This document shows, piece after piece, positions 33,014-45,560 of a DNA stretch of 64,000 bases. The position numbers and the translations under genes were made by a program. Position 1 is the stretch's first letter. Each line of letters starts with the position of its first letter. The stretch covers positions 6,908,953 to 6,972,952 of the forward strand of contig NC_088324.1 of the NCBI RefSeq assembly GCF_910592395.1. The letters are read 5' to 3'. The stretch is from Lineus longissimus (Eukaryota > Nemertea > Pilidiophora > Heteronemertea > Lineidae). The notes under the pieces are model-generated. The model saw only the letters and a program-made list of their open reading frames with translations. It had not been told where the DNA came from and made no database searches.

Positions 33014-35830
33014 TAGAGATCAGAACGCGAAGAGATGATAAAGCAAGGGGATAAGACAGTAAAAATGTAAACAAACTACAAAGTTAACCTGATTTGAAAT
33101 TCTAAGTGTGTTTGGAATGACATGCACATTGTATACCCTTCCACAATCATGGGGTAATGACATATAGGTTATCGTGTATCGACTGGACTGATACTACCAT
33201 AAACCTGCGGTAAAATCTTATATCATGGTCGACTTGCCGACGAAAGAGATTTAAGTTTGTATTAGCACTTCCAAAATTAAAAAAGTTGCTTATAATTTTT
33301 TGTTGACAGAGAGCAATTGATATTAACAATCCTGTTTAAAGCAGTGAGTAGGTAACGCATTTACCTTAAATATTACCAGTGGAAAGATGTGCAGGTTTTA
33401 TTGATGTTAGGCAATAACGCCTCTACGTTTTGGATTGTTAACTTCAGTCCCCGTCGAGCATTAACTATCCATTTATTTCTGTTCTTGAATAACAAGACGC
33501 CTGTGGCTAATTAGTGAAAAATGTTCTGGGATCCTCGAGAATTCTTCAGTGATCAGAATTGTCCTGTTGCAAGCTCGTCCGTTGGCTGTCCTATATTGCA
33601 ATCATCAGGCCTAGATAAGTTTTGTGATCACGTTGGTATACTTCAAACATTGTCCTCTAGGGTTGGTATCCTTGGGTCGGCCTGTTGGTGTCCCCGGTCG
33701 ATCAACCATTGCTCCATATGAGAATTTTCACTATCTGCTCGATTCATTTGCCGTGGCGCATACGCACATGATAAACTCTAGCAGTGTGTAATCATCGGAC
33801 GTTCTGTTGCTGTCGAAAGGTGGTTGTCAGAATCGTGTGTACCATGAATGCATCTTCCACAATATCATCATTATGTCCCGGTCCATGACACACCAACATG
33901 TCTGAAAATGAAGTATTTCCATATGCGTCAGTGAAGAAGGTTCAGCGGTGTATTTGAATGTTTACGACACTGTCGGTGGCAAGAATCAGATGACAAGAAG
34001 TTGAAACCCACTAGTTTAAGGCAAATACTATTAAGTTTGAGGCATAGAACGGCCTTATACTCCGAAACATTAGTGAAGGTTCTAGTTTTCCGTTGTCGGT
34101 ATGTGCAAAAAAATAAGTCACGTCGTATCGATTAAAATTCGTTTTCCTTGTGTGGATAATTATTGCTGTATATCATTACGCCCTACCAATAGAATGGCCC
34201 TGTTTTCAGTGTCGACATTGAGCAACGCCAAATCATTTAGGCTGTTTTTGATCAATCGATGTAGTAAACACTTCAAATCTGGTTATCCGTGTGCCGTTAG
34301 AAAAAGTGTCCAACTAATTTCATAATGACAGAATAATTAGTTAAATGACCGTGGAGGCCAAAGACCGTTGATAATTAGAGTATGCTGTTGTTATCACCTG
34401 AAACATGTACATGTACGCCCCTTTTAACGACATACTTTTCTTTCACACCTATTAGCTGTTATCACGTATTACTCCTTCGGACATTGGGCTGTTGCTTCTC
34501 AGTTATTGAATATCCGCAGTATAACAATTGCTTAAATGCATTGACAATTGGAGCTGACAAAGTGAGGCTTGAAATCATACCCCGCAAGAACCGTCCAATT
34601 CATTGCCCAACTGGTGCTGACAAACTAATTCTTCATTAAATAGTTACCTGCAAGAACTATCCAAGTCGTTTCCAATGTGTTTCTGGCTGAATATGGTCAA
34701 ACTGCGTCAACAAATAGTGGTCCATTGGATGCCAAATGGAAAATGAAGTCACACAAAGTTCAGGCATAAACGTCATGACTGGTCAACAATAATATACGTC
34801 TCATTGAATGGTCTCTCCCCCGTCAAGATCCACTGTCTCATAACATTGTTAATTCTGCAACAACCCGTCAAGAGACCATCTCCTTCACTTGTTCCCACGC
34901 CCAAGCCTTTCTGATGCTTGATTGAATGATGTCATTGCATCTTGTGGCTCGGGCAAACCGGTTGGAAGTTCATCGTGCTAATTAATGACTCAATTGTGTT
35001 ATCATTTGGCTTCAGTTTACGCGCAGTTGTTCTCAATATCACCGAAAGGTGTTTTTGAGTTTACTCTACGTAGTTGATATCAATCATCGAGTAAATCGGA
35101 AGAGTACTATGACGAAAGGTTCATATTAAGTTCAGTAACCACATGACGAGATGTTCCTGCCCTGTTTGGTCCGCTGAGAGCGATTTCATCATCCTATTTG
35201 CGCTCGTCCCACAGTGTACCAAGCTTTATTTAATATGTTACCTTAGTTTGGGATTTCAATAAGATTGCCACTGAAATATATATTCAAAGCATATTTCTGT
35301 GATGGTCTGTCTCTGTAGATTCCGAATCAACCACAGCTTGAGAATTACTTCCGCTTTGATTCATCCTAGCCATGTATTCACCACAACTTGGCATTTTGAT
35401 AAGCACTATGTGACGTGACCGGACCAATTCGAAAAAGGCCGAATGTGACCGAAGACACATTGTACTAAAACCAGCCAATATCACATTCTATGATCGGGAG
35501 GAAGAAGTAGGCCCATCAGGTCATTATCTTGATTTAGAAGCAGGAGGAGCATGATCATAGGCTGATCATGAGGGAGCCAGAGCCAGGCCATGTGATTGAA
35601 TGTTTTTATCCTGCACCTTGATCATGAACCACCTTTTATACAACTGCGATTTTATCAGCACCATCTTTTACCAACGACCAAGATTTTAAGCGCATGCGCC
35701 AGGACGTAAAATTCTCTATAGACTGTGTTCCAGTATTCTAAACAAGAGCGTAGGCACTTTTCCAGGTCGACGCCAGCAGTTCAGTTTTGTAGGCCAACGG
35801 CATTGTTATCGGAAGAATCTAAATGTTTCA
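33014..35830. other. Intergenic between GPCR and DNase II
   Basis: About 2.8 kb with only short frames and no recognisable domains or repeats. It should contain the GPCR promoter, but no clear core element stands out. Confidence 0.45.
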
Positions 35831-35831
35831 C

Positions 35832-35869
35832 CACGTGATGAGTCTGCTTTATATCACGGGATAAATAGA
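35832..35869 (+). promoter_or_regulatory. DNase II promoter: E-box (CLEAR-like) and TATA-like box
   Basis: CACGTG at 35832-35837, in the context ACCACGTGAT, lies 88 bp before the ATG. An AT-rich TATA-like 'ataaataga' lies at 35861-35869, 56 bp before it. The TFEB/MITF CLEAR consensus is GTCACGTGAC, and such sites mark lysosomal genes in animals. The match here is the core plus one flank. Confidence 0.5.
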
Positions 35870-35924
35870 ACCCAACTACCGGGTGCCGGTTCAAACTGCC
35901 GCAGTGAGAGATCGTGAGCGAGAC

Positions 35925-38900
35925 ATGGGAAAGGATTCGCGCCTCAGAGCTGTCGCAGTGCTGTGCGCATTATTCGGCCTAACATCCGCCACTGGGTGCA
36001 TTGGAAGTACTGGGAAGCCAGTGGACTGGTAAGTAGGCCTACTGAGACAGCTATATCGAAACTGTTTTCGTTTGTTGACACGTAAGTAGTATTGCGGTGG
36101 CAGCCAATACTATATAAATAGGCTGAGATTGTAGAATACGAATGAGTACTTTGGCCTAGTTCTGGATCAACGTATCCTTAATACATTACAACATGCATTC
36201 CCACAACGGACAATCATGTGGGCAGCAATAAATACCGTACAAGTCCTTCGGTAGGAATAATTCACTCAGTACGGATGGTCCAGTTGTGACCTTCACAACC
36301 CTAATTAGTAATGGTCGCCGGCTTTTTACTGTTAGTAAGTTTGTTCTTCCTCTGGTTTCACCAGTAAACTGGTTTTCTGAACGCGTTCGATGCTTTTCCA
36401 ATTTTTTTTTTAGCTCTTAGATAGTAGAAAAACGCGTTATTCGTTATTTCTAGTACGCACAAGTCCTGGCGCGAAATACCTTTCCCGCCCGTGAGTTATG
36501 GCAAGCCAAATCGGAATTAATTCAACACGCAAAAATATCTTGCAACTCAAATTTATCTCAACATTGAAAAATATACTTCAACAATTCATAAGTCAAGTCA
36601 TCATTTTCAAAATACGTGGCAACAATTTCAAAAGTATTGTTCAACAATTTAAAAAAATTCGTGCAACATTTAAAAAAATTACATCTCAACAATTTCAAAA
36701 TTATGGTTCAACAATTTCAAAAATACATCTCAACCATTTCAAATTATGATCCAACATTTCAAAAATTCATGCAACATTTTTCAAAAATACATATCAACAA
36801 TTTCAAAATTATGGATCAACAATTTCCAAAAAATCATCCAACATCTTTTTAAAAATATCTTGCAACATTTTCTTTGTGCAACACTGAAAAAATCTGGCAA
36901 CATTAGTTGTTAGTTCGCCATCTTCAGATTCTAATACTGCGTGATGGAACAGAAGTACCACCAACCAAGACAACCTCGTCCCCACGTTGAGGTTCCTATA
37001 ACACCCGGGGACTTCGCAAGATCGGAACAAACCCTGGAGTCGAGGTCGCAACCGATACTGATCCCGCGACCACTCAAACCTCGCCCCCGCACATCATGCC
37101 ATGCGGTAGGTCACGTGACTTTGTTTGGTCACGTGAATGTTGCCAGATTTTTTCAGTGTTGAACCAAAAAAAAATGTTGCAAGATATTTTTGAAAGATGT
37201 TGGATGATTTTTTTTTAAATTGTTGAACCATATTTTGAAATTGTTGATATGTATTTTTGAAAAATGTTGCATAAATTTTTGAAATGTTGGATCATAATTT
37301 GAAATTGTTGAGATGTATTTTTGAAATTGTTGAACCATAATTTTGAAATTGTTGAGATGTAATTTTTAAAAAATGTTGCACGAATTTTTTTAAATTGTTG
37401 AACAATACTTTTGAAATTGTTGCCACGTATTTTGAAAATGATGACTTGACTTATAAATTGTTGAAGTATATTTTTCAATGTTGAGATAAATTTGACAGAG
37501 TTGCAAGATATTTTTGCGTGTTGAATTAATTCCGCTTTGGCTTGTCATAGTGAGTGCACGCCGAGATCCGACCCATCATTAAGATGCAACGTCATTTCCA
37601 CTATCGGGGTAATCAAGCGCCATCGGTGTGACGTCGAAAAAATCGATATCTAGAGAGACATCACAGGGTAGATCCATGTCTCCAGGTCGAGCCGAGACAA
37701 GACCACTAATGAATATTCATAGCCGGTTGGAGGGTCGAGGCCTATCAATTAGACGAGTGCATGTTTTTAACTCTCAAGTACATATTTGGAGAGGTATTGA
37801 AAAAATATTTGTTGTGGCAAGTCTACAGATATAAAGAAATTATTTGATGAAAAAATTAATTTCGAATTTTGCTAATTGGGTAATTAGGCGTGTTTTGAGT
37901 TTTTTCTGCCAGTTGGCTGAAAAGAGTGGAAATATCAAAGTCTGTCTAATTTGTCGATTATCAAAAAATTTCCGTGGTCAATCACCAGTTTATTTTTCAC
38001 CATTTACTTGCCCGACTGTCCGGAATAACATAATCTAAATTTCAGATTCACAACGGAACGCAGTATTTAATGCGTCGCGGTCAAACATTGACAATTTAAC
38101 TGCTAAAAGGCTTAAAAAATCAATTGTGGTCTTGTCTCAGCCTTACTATCACATATCGTTCCAGATTGTAATGATTGGCGCATGGATAGCCAACTCGGGT
38201 CAAATCGGAGTCAACATCGGAAAAGCGCGATATTTCAGTCCGATTTTGAATTTTTTCCTCTTTTATGCAATTTTGTTCATGGAAACTACATGTACTTAAT
38301 ATGTAGAATCGGTGGTGACTGGATCGACAGTCGACAGCTGGGTAATATTGCCCTTAAAGGACCATTGGTATTTTTAACCAGATGAAGAACAAATACACTG
38401 CATTAAGAAGCCACCCTTTCCTTCAATATACCAATGGTCATTTAGCTGGGCGATGTCAAGCTGTGTCAAATTTCCTCAAGGAATGTCACAGTTTTTTAAT
38501 GTTGAGGTTCGGACTCGTCAGGGTGATGTCTTGAGCCCCACACTGTTCAATCTTTTCATCAATGATGTTGTAAATGTATTAGATCAGGTCAATCCTTCAC
38601 CAGCTTTGTTAGAAACAACTAGGTTATCATCTCTACTGTATGCGGACGATTTGGTTTTCTTCTCTCTTACCCCGGAAGGCCTCCAGACATGTCTGGATGG
38701 TCCTTCCCAATACTGCAAAACTTGGAGACTTCAAATCAATCTCTACAAATCAAAGATTATGGTCTTTGAAAAGAAGGTATCAGGTCAGATATCTTTTACG
38801 CTGGATGGTGTTATACTTGATAGGGTGTACGACTTCACATACCTTGGTACATCAATTAATTTCAGGGCTCTTTTAAAGCCGGAGTTGAATTGTTGACTAA

Positions 38901-41900
38901 AAAAGGTTCCAAAGCTTTCTATGTATTAATGAAAACAATCAACTCCAATGGTATAGAACCACGCACTGCTATTCGTTTGTTTAGTAGTTTTATCAACCCA
39001 ATTCTTTCTTATAATTGTGAAATCTGGAGTTTTACCTATCTTAAGTCATTCCTTGTTAACGACAGTAATAAGTTCTTTAAACAGGTAGATCGATTTCCTT
39101 TTGAACAACTGTTGTCTAAATTTTGTAAATGGATTTTGGGTGTTAACAGATTTACTTCCAATTGTGGAGTTAAAGCAGAATTAGGTCTTTATCCATTTGC
39201 TAATTTCATGTTCAAGCATACTTTTAACTACTTATCTCATGTTAAATCCTCCAGTAATGCTATTCTCAATGAAGCTTATGAAATTGACAATAAGCTCACA
39301 CAGTCTTGTAGTATCAACAAGTCGGCAATTATTGATGTATTGAATGCTAAATGTCAGAAAGATTTTGACCTTTCCTCTGGTAGCACTTGCGTTTCCAATT
39401 CGCTTGAATCCTTGTATCGCACTCACTTTTTCTCTGTCCTAAAAAACGACAGAAGGTCGGATCCTAATCAAAAGAATAAACTCAGGACATACATAACTTT
39501 TAAAACAGAGTATCAATTTGAGCCCTACCTCGATGCATTAAAAAATCGTGGGGTCTTTTCCAAAATGGCTAAGTTTCGCCTTGGCAATCACAACATACTC
39601 ATCGAAAAAGGTAGACATTTTGGTACGCAGTTGGAAAAGCGTCTGTGTCCATTTGGGTTTGACGTAGTAGAAGACGAATTTCATTTTTTTGCTAGATGTC
39701 CTTCTATTCAAAAACTAAGAGATGAGTATTTTAAGAATATTGCTTTTTGTAAAGATAGTCACTTGTTCTCCAATTCGGATTTTATTTCCACATCGAGCAG
39801 CACTGATCACGACATCATCATCAAGACTGCTATTTTTATCTCCAGGGCTTTTTACGAAAGGCAAGCAGCTCTTCAGGAGCGATGACAATATAATTTTACC
39901 AATGTGACTTATGATATGTTTTAATGTAATGTCTTTTATTGTGTAATATTCATGCATGTATATGCCATACTGTCTGTACTTGTGATAGTTGTGCAAATAA
40001 ATAATTGGGTAATTTGGTAATTTGATGTATGGGTTCTACTTAATATTAGAACAAGCCGATCGGGATATTCTTAGAAATAATCATGTTCCCACCAGGTCAC
40101 AAACCTGACCTGTTATCGGAATAATTGGATGGCAAAGCTTTTGATAGGGGTGTCTGTGACCCAAAGTAAGTCGAATGTACAGTCCAAATCACAATTTTTA
40201 TTGACATCCTTCCTGCTTTGCATCAGTTATGCGCAACGTACGCGCGAATTGCGCGCCGAGTCGAGAATATATGGATTTGGACATCAACATTACCCACAAG
40301 CTCGTACCCAGGTGGAAAGGTGAATGTAATAGACCGGCACATGGTTGGCCTGATAGAATTATGCTGTCAGCCTGTATACGAGATCCTCTGTTGATGTGGC
40401 CTGGCGTCCAGGACATTGGGACCATTACTTCATACCAAGTGACGTTCATTTCATTTAGCTTCCAACTGATGGCGAGCTTGAGGGTAATGTTGATGATTGT
40501 CATGGCGAATTCATGACACATTTTCAGGTTTGTGGCGTACAAGTTGCCGAAGATAGAAGGCTCGACTAAGCTCATCAGAGCGGGAGTGGCACATGTCTAT
40601 CTGGATGTGGACAACCCGAAATGGGTTCTTTCAGACACACCAGTGAATGTCTCCAACCAAGCCATTGGATTCACCCTCAACCAGATATACAAGGGACCGA
40701 AACGAGTAAGTCAAAAAGAAGAAATAAGTCATGTGCAGTGATAGTTCAAGAGCTCGGGTGTACATATTATATCATGGGTTGAGCTTCATCATGTTATCGA
40801 GTGACACATTGACAGGAGACCGGTTTGTCGCAGCTGTTCTCAACGAAAACCATGTTGGCTGTATGCGACTGAGCAGCGCGTTTACAAGTTGTAAAGTCAT
40901 CAGCTATCTCTCTTCTTCGTATAATAGATGACGCCATTCACCCTGGCTTCCATCTCCATTATATTTTAAGAATTTTTGTTTTAAATAATAGATATCTGCA
41001 GGACCACCAGGTGGCGATTTCAGGTCATTATTATTGTCGTAAAGTACGGCAAATTAATTATGCCTCCCGATGTAGCCCAATATATTTATTTAAACATAAT
41101 AAGTCCACTTTTTGACAATCCGATAGAGTATACATTGAGTGTCTAGTGTAATTATTCAGGTCTGCCCCTGCTACCCATTGCACATGACCACCACCGCACG
41201 ATTTCGCGGCAGTCCTTAAAATCTACTACTCCAGGCCATATTTGATTCTTGCATCTGCAGAGGCAAAGGTCATACTTCTGGGGGCAAAGCACTGTCTATA
41301 GGCAATAGGCGACAGGGTGTTGTCATCTCGCCACGTGCGGAACATTCTGTTTTTTCAACAGTGGTCGTCATTTTTTCAGGACGATATTACCTACCTGATG
41401 TATAACGATGAATCTCCTGACGGTTCGGTGCATGAAAACAGGGGCCACCTCAAAGGTACGTGAGAGTGTGACCATAGCAAAATTTATTGACCGATATGAA
41501 AAAATGTAGCATTCCAGTTCATAAACTCATCAGTCCCAAAACAAGCAAAATCAAATAATTTTAAAATAATGTTATTAATTTGTAATGACTATTTAACACT
41601 TCTCAATGAGGTGGTTCTGCTATCGCATCGACATAAACTAGCATACGTCTTATGGGAGCGTTTATTTGGATTTGCAAAGCGCTATTGTTTTACGCGCTGC
41701 AAATGCAGCAACGAAATCTCGCATCGCTATAAAACATATCATCTCAGTTAGCGGGTGATAACGTTTGATAATATTGAAGAATCGAAAGTATTTCCAGTCG
41801 GTCAATTTTACAATCTTTTAGGAGTGGTGGCCTTTGATGACAAGCACGGTTTCTGGTTGGTGCACAGCGTCCCAAAGTTCCCGCCAATGGCTAAAGATGG

Positions 41901-44707
41901 TTACGATTACCCCGAGTCAGGCCACTACTTTGGCCAAACGTTCCTGTGTATCAGTCTTGATGGCTCGTACTTCAATAAAATAGGTAAGAGTCAAATACCG
42001 ATTCTGGTAAGATCTTTTTAGAGCTTAGACATGTTCGATTCACAAGGCTGCTCTAAGCTCAAACCATTGCTGAAACAACACCCACGTCTCAGCTGTTCGA
42101 GACCGCGTCAAAAAACTCGGTGACGGTACGCGGCAAGGTTTCGCATCCAATCATTAGTCAATAAACTATCTGTCTTAGTCAATAGATCAAGTCATGATTT
42201 TGGATAACAACAGCAATCTAAAGCACGATTTCTCTCAAAATAACTGTTTATCTTTTTATTATCTTAACGTTTTAAAACATTTTTTGTTGAGATAACAGAA
42301 GATGATCTTGATTCAAACACCTGAATTTTTTAAAATGGTGAACCCTGCATGGTTGCACCAGCAGATATGGACACATGTTCAGAGCGAATGTTGTGAATGT
42401 TGGTGTCCTTGTTCTATCTACCCTCACAATGTTGGACTGGTTTACCATCTTATGAATCTTGCACGATTTTACAGCTAAGCAGCTATTGGTCAGCTGGCCT
42501 TACGTGTTCGACTTCAACATTCCACAATCCAGCCGATATTCCAAAGATCGTGACCTCCAGTCAGTTGTGAAGGGCAAACACAATAAACTACATACGAGTG
42601 TGTATAGCTTACCAACACTACACAGTCAGACGTTTATCAGTCTCTCCAAGAATAAGTACTGGGGACAAGGTAGGATGATGTCAACTACGAGCATGCTCAG
42701 TTGGTACCAACGTACTGTGTTTTTGCTGTCACGTGGTGAATGTTTTGTAACCGTGCAGCCGATTGGCTTGTTTGGGAGAACTACTTTTTGCATATGAATA
42801 GAAGACTATGGAATTGACCTTTCCACCTGCCTAGAATATATATTTTCACCGAGGAAATTTCTTTAAAATGGCCCTTTCCCCGAATTGATCATTTAAAGAC
42901 ATACATGTATGTACTGTTTAATATGCTTTTAGCATTAAAACTGTGACCCACAAGATGGATATAAGTATGTCCGTTTCTATGTGGAATTATGCTCTTTTAA
43001 TTTGATAGATTTTGGTAAGTTTCTCAGTTTTGTAGCTTTTCCCCGGCATTTTTGAAATGCCCACTGCCCATGTGCATTGTGGGATACCTCGAATTCATCC
43101 ACTGTACGTACCTTGTGACCTGTCTCATGCGTTTTTCAAGTAAGTGATGTTTCTTTCCCCTTCTTCCGCCAGATTTATACACAGATTTGGTTGCTCCCCA
43201 TTTCAAGTCAAGCCTATACACTGAGACATGGCAGAATGGAAGCGAAGACATGCACTCAAACTGCACAACGGTCTACAAGGTACAGACTAAGATCAAACCT
43301 GATCGGGTTTTTGACAAATCAAGAGTTGTCCATAGGCTTGAATTGGAAATCCAAAAGCAATATGAAGTAAATGCCAATTGGAAAGACTAAATTATTATGT
43401 CTAACCTGGATGTGTTTAGTCTATCCCCGCAACCGAAAAAATCCCCTCAGTTACATTGTATGTATCCCTCCAGAGATCGTGACTGGGGAGACCGGGCCAC
43501 TTCATTAAAAAACAACCGAAAAGACATGTGGCGATAGTTGATGGTGCGTAGCCCTTTGAAAACAAATAACCAATAAATAAAGTAGTGTCCGGGACAGTAC
43601 GCGGGCTGAGAGCTTCCATTATCCTGCGATTCGGTGCGTTTCACTCCATGTACTAGTAGCCTATTCCCCTTCTGGGATTCAGACAAGGGAGAAGCAATCA
43701 ATTGACCTAAGAGGATGGATCTCCTACAAACATCGGGGAAATCAAACAAAAACCTTATTCAAATAGATGGGATTTCATCCACTTAGCACCAAGCATAGTT
43801 TTCAAGGTGGATGAAATTCATCCCATCATATAATATTGGCAAATTTCCATCAAAAAAGGCGCTTTCATATATTTTTGATTTCAAGGTTGAAAACATCCGT
43901 GATATCGCTCTGCCATTCTCAATCAACTTCTCCGATACAAAGGACCATGCAAAATGGGCAGTGACGAGCTCAAAAGGCGTCCAATGGATCTGCATAGGTG
44001 ACATAAATAGACAGGTACCGATTTTAAAGTAGGCGTTCTAAGAAAAAAATAACAATGCTTTCTGAAAACAAAGATCAATTTAGACAGACTTAAACACATC
44101 TGGCTAATATTTATAAAGACTAGTAAATGCTTTTACTACAGTTTTCTACCGAGATGGCTAGTGTGTACATGAAGTTTAAAGTAAAAGCAATTACTAGTCT
44201 TCTATAAATATCAGCCATTGTCTCTAGTCTTGGACGAAAAAACATTATTTCTGAGCAATTTGGGCATATGGCAAAAATAAAAGAGGTACAAAAATTTGGT
44301 GGTTTACCATATTTATCATTCACTCGGCATTGAGGCCTTTAATTTCTCCAGGGAATTGGGATTTCTTTCACACCTGCCTCATATATATATATATCAGTAT
44401 CACCATTTTAGGGAGCGTAGCGAAATTATGTTCAAATAATCATAAAAATCTAATTTTCGCCAAGTTTCACTACCACAACAGAAAGAGAAGTACTTATACT
44501 GTATTTGGAAGTTCACGCCATTCATTCATTTTATTATTTCAGGTGTCGCAGAAGCACCGAGGTGGTGGCACTGTCTGTACGAACCATACTGCTCTCTGGA
44601 AGGCCTTCAATGATGCAATAGAAAAATATGAACCATGTCCAGGCGACAGTCAAAAGATGCATCAGGAAAAGAATGAGAGACTCAAATTTGAACCAGGACA
44701 TTTGTAG
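35925..44707 (+). CDS. DNASE2: Deoxyribonuclease II (acid DNase), complete, 8 exons
   Basis: Exons 35925-36028, 40528-40705, 41380-41455, 41822-41983, 42475-42669, 43173-43279, 43886-44014 and 44543-44707 total 1116 nt (371 aa), phases consistent; human DNase II is about 360 aa. The N-terminus 'RLRAVAVLCALFGLTSATGC' is a signal peptide, and the mature start 'CIGSTGKPVDWFVAYKLP' is diagnostic. The two active-site HxK motifs of this phospholipase-D-like fold are present: RGHLKG (H117, K119) and KDHAKW (H295, K297), as are 'GFWLVHSVPKFPP', 'YGQT'-like 'YFGQTFLC', 'SVVKG' and 'RGGGTVC'. There are five N-glycosylation sequons (NVS, NGS, NCT, NFS, NHT), fitting a lysosomal glycoprotein. It cuts DNA at acid pH to 3'-phosphate ends, degrading engulfed or apoptotic DNA. 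Intron 1 is 4.5 kb and holds a foldback transposon and a LINE. AATAAA at 44768 follows the stop by 61 nt. Confidence 0.95.
36497..37549. mobile_element. Foldback element, arms about 400 bp, 6-bp target duplication
   Basis: Left arm about 36497-36900 and right arm about 37138-37549 are inverted copies. Outer ends are TATGGCAAGCCAAATCGG and (reverse complement) TATGACAAGCCAAAGCGG. The arms consist of short degenerate units around 'caacaatttcaaaaatacat'. The unrelated 240-bp centre is GC-richer. The direct repeat GTGAGT borders it (36491-36496 and 37550-37555). No coding frame. A 6-bp duplication with long arms does not settle the superfamily. Confidence 0.85.
37110..37137. promoter_or_regulatory. 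Two CLEAR-type E-boxes inside the foldback
   Basis: GTCACGTGAC (37110-37119) is a perfect palindromic CLEAR box; GTCACGTGAA (37128-37137) follows 18 bp later. They lie at the inner edge of the right arm, in intron 1 of the lysosomal DNase II gene. The left arm has no counterpart. Confidence 0.5.
38358..38440. mobile_element. Short TTAA-flanked inverted repeat
   Basis: Left end AGGACCATTGGTAT after TTAA (38354-38357); right end 'ataccaatggtcat' before TTAG. It is about 85 bp, in DNase II intron 1 just before the LINE. Confidence 0.55.
38450..40015 (+). pseudogene. 5'-truncated non-LTR retrotransposon (reverse transcriptase C-terminal half)
   Basis: The frame at 38453-38896 holds 'TRQGDVLSPTLFNLFINDV', the catalytic 'LLYADDLVFF' and 'WRLQINLYKSKIMVF'. 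After a frameshift near 'ctcttttaaagcc' (38868), a 331-codon frame (38890-39885) continues to a stop with the typical C-terminal 'AELGLYPFANFMFKH' and 'CPFGFDVVEDEFHFF'. An AT-rich 3' tail with 'aataaataattgggtaattt' follows. The N-terminal endonuclease and the first RT motifs are missing. It lies in sense orientation in DNase II intron 1. A Jockey/CR1-group clade is likely, not certain. Confidence 0.88.
41004..41016 (+). promoter_or_regulatory. CTCF-like motif 2
   Basis: CCACCAGGTGGCG in DNase II intron 2, identical over 13 bp to the motif at 29217. Confidence 0.4.
44101..44216. mobile_element. Hairpin MITE in DNase II intron 7
   Basis: 'ggctaatatttataaagact' and 'agtaaatgcttttact' pair with 'agtaaaagcaattactagtc' and 'ttctataaatatcagcc', a stem of nearly 40 bp with few mismatches. 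No coding capacity. Confidence 0.7.
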
Positions 44708-44767
44708 ATTTTGAAAAGTATTGCAAGAATGTGTTGGCATAATTATGCCGAAAGCTTGGGTCAAGTA

Positions 44768-44773
44768 AATAAA
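44768..44773 (+). terminator. DNase II poly(A) signal
   Basis: AATAAA, 61 nt after the stop codon. Confidence 0.6.
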
Positions 44774-44847
44774 TATGGTATGGTTTTCAAGGTGTATATC
44801 CAGGAAATATCCAGGAAAATCCTACCTCAAAGCAGATTTATGAACTC

Positions 44848-45114
44848 GTGAAATGTGGTGTCGATTTTTCAGAGTGGCATGGACACCAAGTAACTGCGGC
44901 ACGAGATCAGAAATTTGTCACATACATGTATTTCAACAAGAGCCCATGGGTCTGGCGCTCAGCTGAATGTAAAGATACCGCTGTAAAAATCCAGATGGCC
45001 CCGTGCCAAATAAAAAACGAAGAGCTTTGCTCGATCCATCTGATTGTTCAAGTAACTTCATATAATGAGTGCGATGGTTTGTTCGAGAGTCACAACCCAG
45101 TAGACAACCAGTAA
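44848..45114 (+). other. Unassigned open frame downstream of DNase II
   Basis: An 88-codon frame, preceded in phase by a plausible acceptor ('gtcgatttttcag' ending at 44870). The part after that acceptor begins EWHGHQVTAARDQKFVTYMY and has four cysteines. No family recognised and no partner exon found; it could be a relic exon or chance. Confidence 0.2.
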
Positions 45115-45560
45115 CTGCAGTCTGGACCTTTACATCAACCCGTTGAAGTTCAGCTTGAGACAAACCAGTCCATTAGATACATGGACACAACCTAGGACAA
45201 CTACATCATGTAGTAAATATAGTCTTGACCTTTGTATCAATTCCTTCGAAGTGCAGGTTGTGAAAAACCAGTCCAGTCGATGGGTGGTCACAACCTTGGG
45301 CAATCAGTTAAGGACCTAAACATAAAATCCTTTGAAATGCAGGCTGAGACAAACCAGCTCAGTAGATGCATAGTTACAATCAGAAACAGTTTGGACCAAT
45401 TCCTTTAAAGTGCAGGTTGGTTGTGACAAACTAATCCAATGAACATGGTCCAGCGCCGGGACAGCCATGCAGTAATTGCCATCGGCATTACATCAGGGAC
45501 AACCAATAGTTTCAAAGTGCAAGGCGAGGACCAAGGGGTATGATTTTCTTAGCCTGCATT
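45115..45560. repeat. Degenerate tandem repeat, unit about 90-100 bp
   Basis: Four to five diverged units sharing 'gtgcaggctgagacaaacca', 'gtccagtagatgcatggt' and 'cacaaccttgggcaat'. They begin at the end of the unassigned frame. Confidence 0.6.

Noticed and set aside
36498-37478. Open frames rich in Asn/Gln/Phe/Lys inside the foldback
   Set aside because: They occur on both arms as mirror images and derive from the 'caacaatttcaaaaat' repeats.
38890-39885. 331-codon frame as a host gene
   Set aside because: It continues a reverse-transcriptase frame with YADD just upstream through one frameshift, and has the C-terminal signature of non-LTR retrotransposons.
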